From contig JALSTC010000008.1 in the NCBI GenBank assembly GCA_026983935.1, positions 1 to 5,855 on the forward strand: 5,855 nt of DNA, in the 5' to 3' direction. The stretch is from Ardenticatenia bacterium (GTDB lineage: Bacteria > Chloroflexota > Anaerolineae > Aggregatilineales > Ch27). Under the pieces are notes generated by a model. It had not been told where the DNA came from and made no database searches. It saw nothing but the letters and a program-made list of their open reading frames with translations. This document shows positions 1 through 5,282 of this stretch, piece by piece. Each line of letters opens with the position of its first letter. Positions within the stretch are counted from its first letter, which is position 1. A program made the position numbers and the translations under genes.

Positions 1-228
1 GAGAATGCGCCGCCGCACAGTATTGTCAGCGCACGCTGGTATTATGGCGAGTCGGTCATTATGACCGATGATCAGGTGATTGGGGCCGCGTCCCCGGTGT
101 ATGTGGTTGGCTTTGAACTGCGCCGCGCGGATGAACTCTGGCCGGTGGGGGCATATCATGTGGCGATCTTGCTGAATGGTGAGGAGGTTGGCTCAGCCCG
201 GTTTACGGTGATTGGTGAGACGGGCTGA
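1..228 (+). CDS. C-terminal fragment of an unidentified, probably secreted protein
   Basis: Frame 1 is open from the first base to a TGA at 226-228, giving 75 residues; the start lies outside the window. The visible part reads like the end of a small beta-sandwich. It has an aromatic stretch (ARWYYG, residues 11-16), a middle strand (VYVVGFELRR), and a closing pattern of W-P-x-G-x-Y-x-V followed by L-N-G-E-E-V and F-T-V. That closing pattern (residues 49-71) is common at the ends of Ig-like modules in surface proteins, where 'the effort/gain' beta-hairpin finishes the domain. There is no membrane segment or catalytic motif in the visible part, so no function is assigned. No terminator hairpin follows the stop. 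The next gene has its own likely promoter 17 bases after this stop, so the two are probably transcribed separately, though read-through is possible. Confidence 0.75.
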   Translation, partial: ENAPPHSIVSARWYYGESVIMTDDQVIGAASPVYVVGFELRRADELWPVGAYHVAILLNGEEVGSARFTVIGETG

Positions 229-244
229 ATGGAATCGGCGCGGC

Positions 245-273
245 TTGGAGCTATTCCCCCTGCGTGCTAAAAT
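245..273 (+). promoter_or_regulatory. Candidate sigma70-type promoter with extended -10, upstream of the lipoprotein gene
   Basis: A -10 box TAAAAT (268-273, five of six consensus bases) is preceded by TGC at 265-267, forming an extended -10. A weak -35, TTGGAG (245-250, three of six), lies 17 bases upstream. Transcription would begin near 280, giving a leader of about 30 bases that contains the ribosome binding site at 297-302. It sits in the only gap before the lipoprotein-HIT pair. This is a motif match by eye only. Confidence 0.5.
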
Positions 274-296
274 CCCTGCGCATTTCCGGCGCTGTT

Positions 297-302
297 AAGG
301 AG
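297..302 (+). promoter_or_regulatory. Strong Shine-Dalgarno that fixes the GTG start of the lipoprotein gene
   Basis: AAGGAG is followed by a 7-base spacer and then GTG at 310. This near-perfect site supports the non-ATG start. The GTG start also places a complete lipoprotein signal peptide at the N terminus, so start and ribosome binding site agree. Confidence 0.8.
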
Positions 303-309
303 TCCGGCT

Positions 310-1074
310 GTGTATAATCGAGTTGTTGTGGGTCTTGCCCTGTTACTACTACTGCTGGCGGGGTGTGCACCCGCTGTCCCTGTTCCCCGGGCAGGTGAAC
401 TGCTCTATGTCACCACGTTCGATGCATTTAATGAAGATTGGCAGCAGTATGAGGGCCGGCTTTCTGCACAGGTCACCACGGATGGACAGAATGCGGTGAT
501 GCAGATCATCGTTGACGATGTGCGTGAAGGGGCGTTCACGCTCCTTGACCGGGTGTTCAGTGATGTTGATTTGATTGTGGAAGCCAGGCAGACCGCCGGG
601 CCAGAAGACCTGAATGCGCCCGGCTTTGGCGTGATTTTTCGTCACCAGAACAATGACAATTTCTATTCGTTCCTGATCAGCAGTGATGGATATTATCAGG
701 TGTCGCGGCGGCGCGATGGGGTAGATGAGGCGTTGAGTGACTGGGCGGAGACACCGTTGATACATCCGGGGCAGGCGGCGAACACGATCCGGGTGATTGC
801 GCAGGGGCAGACGTTCACGTTTTTTATCAATGATGAGCAGGTTCCTTTATGTCTTACGCTCTGGAACCCGGCTGTGCCCGGTGAATGTATTGACTCCGAG
901 CTTGTGATGCAGTTGGTGGATGACACCTTCCCGCCGCAGGGGCGTATTGGCCTCGGCGCGCGGAGCTTTGATCAGGGTGGGGTGGTGGTCGCCTTTGATA
1001 ATCTGTTGGTTTGCGGCCCTTATGATGCCCCCCCGATCCCTTACCGCTGCGGGACTTTGACCGGCAACTTCTGA
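310..1074 (+). CDS. Surface lipoprotein with a LamG/concanavalin-like beta-sandwich domain
   Basis: This 254-residue protein starts at GTG behind a strong ribosome binding site. Residues 1-19 form a lipoprotein signal: Arg4, a hydrophobic run with six leucines, and the lipobox L16-A-G-C19. Cys19 would be lipidated after signal peptidase II cleavage, anchoring the protein to the outside of the membrane. A short Pro-rich linker (20-28) leads into one all-beta domain (about 30-236). Its pattern resembles LamG and 3-keto-disaccharide hydrolase-like sandwiches: TTFDAFNEDW at the start, G-F-G-V-I-F-R-H-Q and N-F-Y-S-F-L-I in the middle, and G-x-I-G-L-G-A-R-S-F then V-A-F-D-N-L-L-V at the end. No catalytic residues are recognisable, so carbohydrate or polymer binding is a fold-based guess. 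Four cysteines after the lipobox (181, 193, 235, 247) could form disulfides in an exported protein. The HIT gene follows after 24 bases and is probably co-transcribed. Confidence 0.85.
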   Translation: MYNRVVVGLALLLLLLAGCAPAVPVPRAGELLYVTTFDAFNEDWQQYEGRLSAQVTTDGQNAVMQIIVDDVREGAFTLLDRVFSDVDLIVEARQTAGPEDLNAPGFGVIFRHQNNDNFYSFLISSDGYYQVSRRRDGVDEALSDWAETPLIHPGQAANTIRVIAQGQTFTFFINDEQVPLCLTLWNPAVPGECIDSELVMQLVDDTFPPQGRIGLGARSFDQGGVVVAFDNLLVCGPYDAPPIPYRCGTLTGNF

Positions 1075-1098
1075 TCGGAGCAGCGGAAAGAGAGGCTG

Positions 1099-1446
1099 AT
1101 GGACGAAAACTGCATTTTTTGCAGAATCGTAGAAGGCGGTTTGCCTGCTGATCGTGTGTATGAGAATCAGCATGTATTGGCATTTCGGGACATCCACCCC
1201 GTCGCACCGGTGCATATTCTGGTGATTCCCCGGCAGCATCTTATTGGCCCCTCGTTCTTGGATGAAGATGCCGCTTTTCTGATGGCTGAAATGTTCCTGG
1301 CAGTGAAAGAGATTGCCCTCAAAGAAGGTATCGATGGGACGGGCTACCGGCTGGTGATGAATCAGGGCGTGGATGGTGGGCAGGAGATTCACCATATGCA
1401 CCTGCATATACTTGGGGGCCGACGGCTGCGCTGGCCACCGGGATAA
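1099..1446 (+). CDS. HIT-family (HINT-type) purine nucleoside phosphoramidase/nucleotide hydrolase
   Basis: At 115 residues this is a full-length HINT-branch histidine triad protein. The family cleaves the phosphoramidate or anhydride bond of adenylated substrates such as AMP-amino acid adducts in the cytoplasm, through a histidine-AMP intermediate. The triad H-x-H-x-H is at His99-His101-His103, with His101 the expected nucleophile. It is followed by the glycine turn and the HINT-type ending W-P-P-G at 112-115. The N-terminal C5-I-F-C8 pair is the usual Cys-x-x-Cys of the zinc-binding HIT proteins, and Arg30-Asp31 and the P-V-A-P-V-H-I-L-V-I-P strand (34-44) match the conserved nucleotide-pocket region. 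A purine-rich stretch (GGAAAGAGAGG, 1085-1095) precedes the ATG. HIT genes often lie near yqeY and rpsU in Firmicutes; here yqeY follows but rpsU does not. The family is certain, the physiological substrate is not. Confidence 0.95.
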   Translation: MDENCIFCRIVEGGLPADRVYENQHVLAFRDIHPVAPVHILVIPRQHLIGPSFLDEDAAFLMAEMFLAVKEIALKEGIDGTGYRLVMNQGVDGGQEIHHMHLHILGGRRLRWPPG

Positions 1447-1447
1447 G

Positions 1448-1473
1448 CTGGCAGGCGGGACATTTGTTATAAT
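1448..1473 (+). promoter_or_regulatory. Candidate promoter with near-consensus extended -10, upstream of the yqeY-pgpH-ybeY-dgkA run
   Basis: In the 60-base gap after the HIT gene, TATAAT (1468-1473) is a perfect -10 box, preceded by TGT (1465-1467) as an extended -10. No -35 sits at normal distance; the best match, CTGGCA (1448-1453), is only 14 bases upstream, so the site may rely on the extended -10. Transcription would begin near 1480, about 27 bases before the yqeY start. Read-through from the upstream pair may add to it, since no terminator hairpin is seen in the gap. Confidence 0.6.
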
Positions 1474-1491
1474 CAGCCGCGAGATGAGACG

Positions 1492-1502
1492 AAAGGGAAA
1501 GG
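1492..1502 (+). promoter_or_regulatory. Purine-rich ribosome binding region for yqeY
   Basis: AAAGGGAAAGG lies just before the ATG at 1507. Its two G-runs are 9 and 4 bases from the start codon, so either could pair with 16S rRNA. It supports 1507 as the start, which also gives the usual family length. Confidence 0.55.
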
Positions 1503-1506
1503 CCAG

Positions 1507-1959
1507 ATGCAAGACCCGCGTGAGAAAATGCAGGCTGATTTGAAGGAAGCGATGCGTGCCAGAGATCGCCAGCGTACCGGCGTGATTCGAATGGCATTGA
1601 ATGCGATCAGGCAGGAAGAGATTGACAGCCAGAAAACACTGAGCGCTGAAGATGCCACGGCGATTTTGCTCCGCGAGGCCAAAAAGCGGCGCGAGTCAAT
1701 CGCCGAGGCTGAGAAAGCCGGGCGCGACGATCTCGTGGAGACCGAAAAGGCTGAGCTGGCAATCCTGGAATCCTACCTGCCACAGCAGCTCTCACCGGAT
1801 GCTATTCGTGAGATGGCCCGGCAGGCCATTGCCGAAACTGGTGCGGCTACCCCCAAAGACGTGGGGCAGGTCATGCGGGTGCTGATGCCCAGAGTTAAAG
1901 GTCAGGCAGACGGTAAGGTAGTCAATCAGATCGTCCGGGAGCTGTTGAGCGGGCAGTAA
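1507..1959 (+). CDS. yqeY: GatB/YqeY domain protein
   Basis: This 150-residue protein matches the usual length of stand-alone YqeY proteins. The family resembles the C-terminal tRNA-binding tail of GatB, a subunit of the Asp/Glu-tRNA amidotransferase, and is thought to bind tRNA; its exact role is not settled. The N-terminal helical half (1-85) is highly charged, with K59-K-R-R-E-S near the end of a long helix. The family hallmarks follow: E88-S-Y-L-P-Q-Q-L-S96, the D118-V-G-Q-V-M segment, and the glycine-containing K131-G-Q-A-D-G-K-V-V-N close to the C terminus. It is cytoplasmic, with no membrane segment. It opens the downstream run behind its own likely promoter, and pgpH begins 15 bases after its stop. 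In Firmicutes yqeY typically sits after rpsU and several genes ahead of the phoH-pgpH-ybeY group; here it is directly next to pgpH. Confidence 0.95.
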   Translation: MQDPREKMQADLKEAMRARDRQRTGVIRMALNAIRQEEIDSQKTLSAEDATAILLREAKKRRESIAEAEKAGRDDLVETEKAELAILESYLPQQLSPDAIREMARQAIAETGAATPKDVGQVMRVLMPRVKGQADGKVVNQIVRELLSGQ

Positions 1960-1982
1960 TGCCTGCCGCCTGCCATGCATGA
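1959..1982 (+). other. Seven-codon mini-ORF bridging yqeY and pgpH
   Basis: The yqeY stop TAA (1957-1959) overlaps an ATG at 1959-1961 as TAATG. Reading from it gives M-P-A-A-C-H-A and a TGA at 1980-1982, five bases beyond the A of the pgpH start in another frame. A ribosome that restarted here would stop on top of the pgpH start codon. This could be a translational-coupling device or simply chance; the peptide itself need not have a function. Confidence 0.25.
1961..1974 (+). repeat. Perfect 7-base tandem repeat directly before pgpH
   Basis: GCCTGCC occurs twice back to back and fills all but one base of the gap between the yqeY stop and the pgpH ATG. It occupies the place where a Shine-Dalgarno would be expected and is pyrimidine-rich, so it cannot serve as one. 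It could have arisen by a local duplication through slippage. Confidence 0.7.
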
Positions 1983-4278
1983 GCTGACGAGACGGCTGAA
2001 TTCCATATTTGCAGTCCTGCAGAGTGCGCGTTTTCATGGAATCGCTTACCAGATTACTCTGGTGGCGTTGGCCATGCTTTTTGTGCTGAGTGGTACGCTT
2101 TTGGTCGGGGCCGATGCGTTGACCGTCGGCAGCCAGGCGCTCACCCTGGAAGTTGGCCAGGTTGCCCCAGAGGATATTCGCGCCCCCTTCAGTGTAAGCT
2201 ATGAAAGCGCCGTTCTGACGGAGCAGGCGCGGCAGCTCGCAATGGACAGCGTGCGTGATATTTACGATCCCCCTGATCCCTCGGTGGTTCGTCAGCAGGT
2301 GCAGTTGGCTCGCCAGATTCTGGACTATATCGCCGACGTGCGGTCGGATGAGTACGCAACGCCGGAAATGTTGCGTGAGGATATACGGGCCATCAACGCC
2401 ATTTCTCTCAGCGATGATGAGATTGATGCGATCTTGAATACGCCCCCGGATCGCTGGGCAGAGATTGACCAGCAAATTATGACCGTGCTGGAACGAGCCA
2501 TGCGGGGGGAGATACGAGATGACACCCTGCGGAGTGTCCGGCAGAATCTCCCCAACCTGGTGAGCGTGCGATTTCGGGTAGATGAAGTAGCCCTGATCAC
2601 CTCTATTGTGGAAGACCTCATTCGTACCAATACATTCTACAATGAAGAACTGACCCGGCAGGCGCGTGAGGCGGCGGCAGAAGCTGTGGCTCCCAGCCAG
2701 GTTGAGATACGGCAGGGCCAGGTCGTGGTGAATCGTGGCTCCGTCATCACCGAGGCAGATATCGAGGCACTTACCCAACTGGGTATTTTCCAGCCCCATG
2801 ATCGGCGGCTGCAGGCATTGCTCAGCGCTTTTCTGCTGATGCTTTTGATCACATTTATATTTGGGTTTTACCTGAACCGTTTTTATCCCGCCATTGCGCA
2901 TGATCCGCCTTTCATGATCCTGCTGGGAGCGATTTTCATTCTGGCGCTGGCAGGGGCGCGTATGTCTGGGCCAGAGCGGGCGGTGCAGCCTTATCTGTAT
3001 CCGTCAGCGGCGTTGGGCCTGCTGCTGACGACTCTGGCCGGGCCGCAGATCGCCATAGTGGGAACAACGGCGCTGGCTGTGCTGTTTGGCGTGATGGCCG
3101 ACGGCTCGCTGCCGCTGACCGCGATGGCGGCACTGGGTGGCGCTGTCGGGGTATTGACGCTGCGTGATACGGCGCGGATTAACAGCTATTTTGTGGCGGG
3201 TGGGCTGGTCGGTCTGGCCAATATCGTTGTCGTTCTGGTGTTTTACCTCACCGGTTTTCCAGTGGACACCATCGGTGCCCTGACATTGATTGGCGCCGGG
3301 CTGATCAACGGTTTGCTGGCCGCAGCGATTACGCTGGGTGGATTGTATTTATTTGGCAGTCTTTTCAATATCCCTACCAGTGTGCGCCTGATTGAGCTGA
3401 CACAGCCGAACCAGCCGCTGCTCCAGCGGCTGCTGCGTGAGGCTCCGGGTACGTATCAGCACAGCCTGCAAGTTGCCAATCTGGCTGAACTGGCGGCGGA
3501 ACGTGTCGGCGCGAATGCGACCCTGACGCGGGTTGGAGCACTTTATCACGATGTCGGTAAAATCAAAGCGCCGCACTTTTTTGTGGAAAATCAGGTGGAT
3601 GGTGTAAATCCCCATGAGGCGCTGAATGATCCGGAAAAGAGTGCGCGTATCATCATTGATCATGTCATCGAGGGGGAAAGACTGGCCCGCAAATACCGCC
3701 TGCCTGCCCGCGTGATTGACTTCATTCTGGAGCACCATGGAACGACTCGTCCAATGTACTTTTACCGCAGGGCGGTGGAACAGGCCGGTGGAGATGAAGA
3801 TGCTGTGGAGACTGACCGTTTCACTTATCCTGGCCCTCGTCCGCGCTCGCGCGAAACCGCTATTCTCATGCTGGCCGACAGCAGCGAAAGCACTGTTCGT
3901 GCCCGCCGTCCCCGCAACAAGCAGGAGATCGCCGATGTGATCAAGTATGTTTTTGACCTGCGCATGAGTGAAGGCCAACTGGATGAGAGTGGGCTGACGC
4001 TGCGCGATATCAGCGTGATCCAGAATGTGTTTGTGGAGACGTTGCAGGGGGTATTTCATCCCCGGATCGCCTATGCTGGCGTGGGTGAAGTCGCACAGAA
4101 ACCCCCTGCAGCGGAAGCCACGCCAGCCGTCACAGGGGCTTCCAGTGCGGCGGCTCCTTCGGCGGCTGGTGAGGCAAATCCGGCCCAGCCGGAGCAAGAT
4201 GTTCCGCCGCCAAAGCAGGAGAAAACGCGGCCGATTAAGCCGGGGGATGCTGGTGTAACCCATGGGGCTGGCTCATGA
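1975..4278 (+). CDS. pgpH: PgpH-type 7TM-HD cyclic-di-AMP phosphodiesterase
   Basis: This 767-residue membrane protein has the layout of PgpH (YqfF), which hydrolyses the second messenger c-di-AMP to pApA. A short cytoplasmic N terminus and one membrane helix (about 25-45) precede an extracellular 7TMR-HDED domain (about 46-275). Seven further helices follow: roughly 278-300, 312-328, 340-354, 358-374, 378-395, 404-426 and 433-463. The cytoplasmic HD domain (about 470-700) keeps every expected two-metal ligand: His496, His525-Asp526 (in H-D-V-G-K), His563, His587-His588 and Asp635. A Pro/Ala-rich, probably disordered tail (about 707-767) is added at the end. The ATG at 1975 has no Shine-Dalgarno, but later starts would lose the first helix, so it is kept; coupling to yqeY is likely. 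The stop overlaps the ybeY start (ATGA). The reaction is inferred from the family; related 7TM-HD proteins may vary in nucleotide preference. Confidence 0.95.
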   Translation: MHELTRRLNSIFAVLQSARFHGIAYQITLVALAMLFVLSGTLLVGADALTVGSQALTLEVGQVAPEDIRAPFSVSYESAVLTEQARQLAMDSVRDIYDPPDPSVVRQQVQLARQILDYIADVRSDEYATPEMLREDIRAINAISLSDDEIDAILNTPPDRWAEIDQQIMTVLERAMRGEIRDDTLRSVRQNLPNLVSVRFRVDEVALITSIVEDLIRTNTFYNEELTRQAREAAAEAVAPSQVEIRQGQVVVNRGSVITEADIEALTQLGIFQPHDRRLQALLSAFLLMLLITFIFGFYLNRFYPAIAHDPPFMILLGAIFILALAGARMSGPERAVQPYLYPSAALGLLLTTLAGPQIAIVGTTALAVLFGVMADGSLPLTAMAALGGAVGVLTLRDTARINSYFVAGGLVGLANIVVVLVFYLTGFPVDTIGALTLIGAGLINGLLAAAITLGGLYLFGSLFNIPTSVRLIELTQPNQPLLQRLLREAPGTYQHSLQVANLAELAAERVGANATLTRVGALYHDVGKIKAPHFFVENQVDGVNPHEALNDPEKSARIIIDHVIEGERLARKYRLPARVIDFILEHHGTTRPMYFYRRAVEQAGGDEDAVETDRFTYPGPRPRSRETAILMLADSSESTVRARRPRNKQEIADVIKYVFDLRMSEGQLDESGLTLRDISVIQNVFVETLQGVFHPRIAYAGVGEVAQKPPAAEATPAVTGASSAAAPSAAGEANPAQPEQDVPPPKQEKTRPIKPGDAGVTHGAGS

Positions 4279-4778
4279 TGACCGATGCATATGCTATCTG
4301 TGTGCGTGTAGATGATGCTTTCGTGGAAAAGACGCCGACGGTTCGTCTTCGTGAGGCCATTGCGCGGACACTGCAGCGCTACGATGCAGCGCCCGGCAGT
4401 GGCGTTACCCTGCTGGTGACGAATGATGATGCCGTGCGCAGCCTGAATCGCCGTTTTCTGGGCATTGATGCACCTACGGATGTCCTTTCCTTCCCTTTTG
4501 ATGACGACCTTCCGGGTGAAGAATCCGGCCCTTATGTGGGGGACATCATCATCGCCCACCCCCATACGGCTGCGTTGGCCGCACAGAGTGGGCATGACCT
4601 GGCGCATGTGCTGATTCTGCTGGCTGTACATGGCACGCTGCACCTGTTGGGCTTTGATCATGATACGCCGGAGAATCAGCAGGCGATGTGGCTGGCGCAG
4701 GAGCAGATTCTGGAAGAGTTGGGCGTGCCCCTTGACATAATTCCGCCGATGGCTGATCTTTCAGTAGAGGATGAGTGA
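4275..4778 (+). CDS. ybeY: Endoribonuclease YbeY, rRNA maturation factor
   Basis: This 167-residue protein is of normal YbeY length. YbeY is a single-strand-specific, zinc-dependent RNase acting in 16S rRNA 3' end processing and 70S ribosome quality control in the cytoplasm. The zinc motif H-x3-H-x5-H is complete at His119, His123 and His129, within H-G-T-L-H-L-L-G-F-D-H. The second family signature, T68-D-V-L-S-F-P75, is also intact. Just before it the family usually reads L-N-x-x-[YF]-R-G; here it is L57-N-R-R-F-L62-G, so the usual arginine is a leucine. ATG 4275 shares ATGA with the pgpH stop; a second ATG follows at once at 4278, and there is no clear Shine-Dalgarno, which points to coupled translation. 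pgpH and ybeY are fused or adjacent in many bacteria, supporting both calls. Confidence 0.97.
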   Translation: MMTDAYAICVRVDDAFVEKTPTVRLREAIARTLQRYDAAPGSGVTLLVTNDDAVRSLNRRFLGIDAPTDVLSFPFDDDLPGEESGPYVGDIIIAHPHTAALAAQSGHDLAHVLILLAVHGTLHLLGFDHDTPENQQAMWLAQEQILEELGVPLDIIPPMADLSVEDE

Positions 4779-4784
4779 GCAGGT

Positions 4785-5282
4785 ATGATGAACAGCCAAC
4801 CTCGCGATACAACGGCACCGCCTCCTCCTTCCAGGCGTGAGCAGCTAACGGTGGTTCAGGATGTGGCAGAAACGCTTGGCACCGATCCGCGTGACTACAG
4901 CCCTGTGATCAGTGACAGTCGTTGGGCCAGTTTTCGCTATGCGCTCTCCGGCTGGGCATACATGCTGCGTTATCAGAAGAATACCCGGCTGCAGGCTGCT
5001 GCCAGTGCGATCGTGCTGCTGGTCGGGCTGTGGTTGGAGATCACGCCCGGCGAGTGGGCAGTGATTATCCTGTCTATCGCACTGGTCTGGATGGCTGAGT
5101 TCGTCAATGCGGCAATCGAAGCGGCGGTGAATCTTGCCAGCCCGGAGCTTCATCCGATGGCTAAAATCGGCAAGGATGTTGCAGCAGCAGCAGTGCTGCT
5201 GGGTGTTGTGGCTTCTGTACTGGTCGGGCTGTTGATCTTCGGGCCGCCGCTGCTGACTCGATTGCAGGGACTTGTGGGCTGA
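4785..5282 (+). CDS. dgkA: Diacylglycerol/undecaprenol kinase (DgkA family), integral membrane
   Basis: This 165-residue protein belongs to the small trimeric membrane kinases that phosphorylate diacylglycerol or undecaprenol with ATP; in Gram-positive relatives the product is the undecaprenyl-phosphate carrier for cell-wall synthesis. Three membrane helices lie at about 70-86, 91-109 and 131-153. Active-site residues Glu105, Asn108, Glu112 (E-F-V-N-A-A-I-E) and Lys130-Asp131 align without gaps to E. coli Glu69, Asn72, Glu76, Lys94 and Asp95. In the same gapless alignment E. coli Glu28 becomes Gln64 and Asp80 becomes Asn116. The first 45 or so residues are an extra hydrophilic N terminus with a P12-P-P-P run; E. 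coli DgkA has only a short tail there. The stop is 6 bases after ybeY, and the two candidate ATGs (4785, 4788) have only a weak CAGG nearby. The lipid substrate cannot be decided from sequence. Confidence 0.93.
   Translation: MMNSQPRDTTAPPPPSRREQLTVVQDVAETLGTDPRDYSPVISDSRWASFRYALSGWAYMLRYQKNTRLQAAASAIVLLVGLWLEITPGEWAVIILSIALVWMAEFVNAAIEAAVNLASPELHPMAKIGKDVAAAAVLLGVVASVLVGLLIFGPPLLTRLQGLVG

Noticed and set aside
231..257. Inverted repeat GGAAT (231-235) and ATTCC (253-257) as a terminator or operator
   Set aside because: The stem is only five bases with a 17-base loop and no following T-run, so it is not a terminator. It overlaps the weak -35 and could be an operator half-site pair, but five bases by chance is too little to claim.
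1433..1460. Possible terminator after the HIT gene (TGGCC/GCTGGC region)
   Set aside because: Pairing is limited to a few bases and there is no T-run; the sequence continues straight into the extended -10 promoter.
1447..1506. A missed rpsU or other small gene between HIT and yqeY, as expected from Firmicutes order
   Set aside because: The gap is only 60 bases, too short for rpsU, and is explained by promoter and ribosome binding sequence.
847..1512. Minus-strand frame of 221 codons opposite the end of the lipoprotein gene and the HIT gene
   Set aside because: The + strand carries the diagnostic HIT triad and Cys-x-x-Cys in this stretch; the antisense frame has no recognisable features and spans two real genes and their gap.
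1792..2901. A 369-codon open frame on the minus strand opposite yqeY and pgpH
   Set aside because: It lies wholly opposite two well-supported genes, has no recognisable domain, and its His/Gln-rich, Cys-containing composition is what the reverse complement of this coding sequence yields. Long antisense frames are common in G+C-rich DNA.
3349..4263. A 304-codon open frame on the minus strand opposite the HD domain of pgpH
   Set aside because: The opposite strand encodes conserved metal ligands and motifs of the HD domain; the antisense translation is Arg/His-rich with no family pattern or convincing ribosome binding site.
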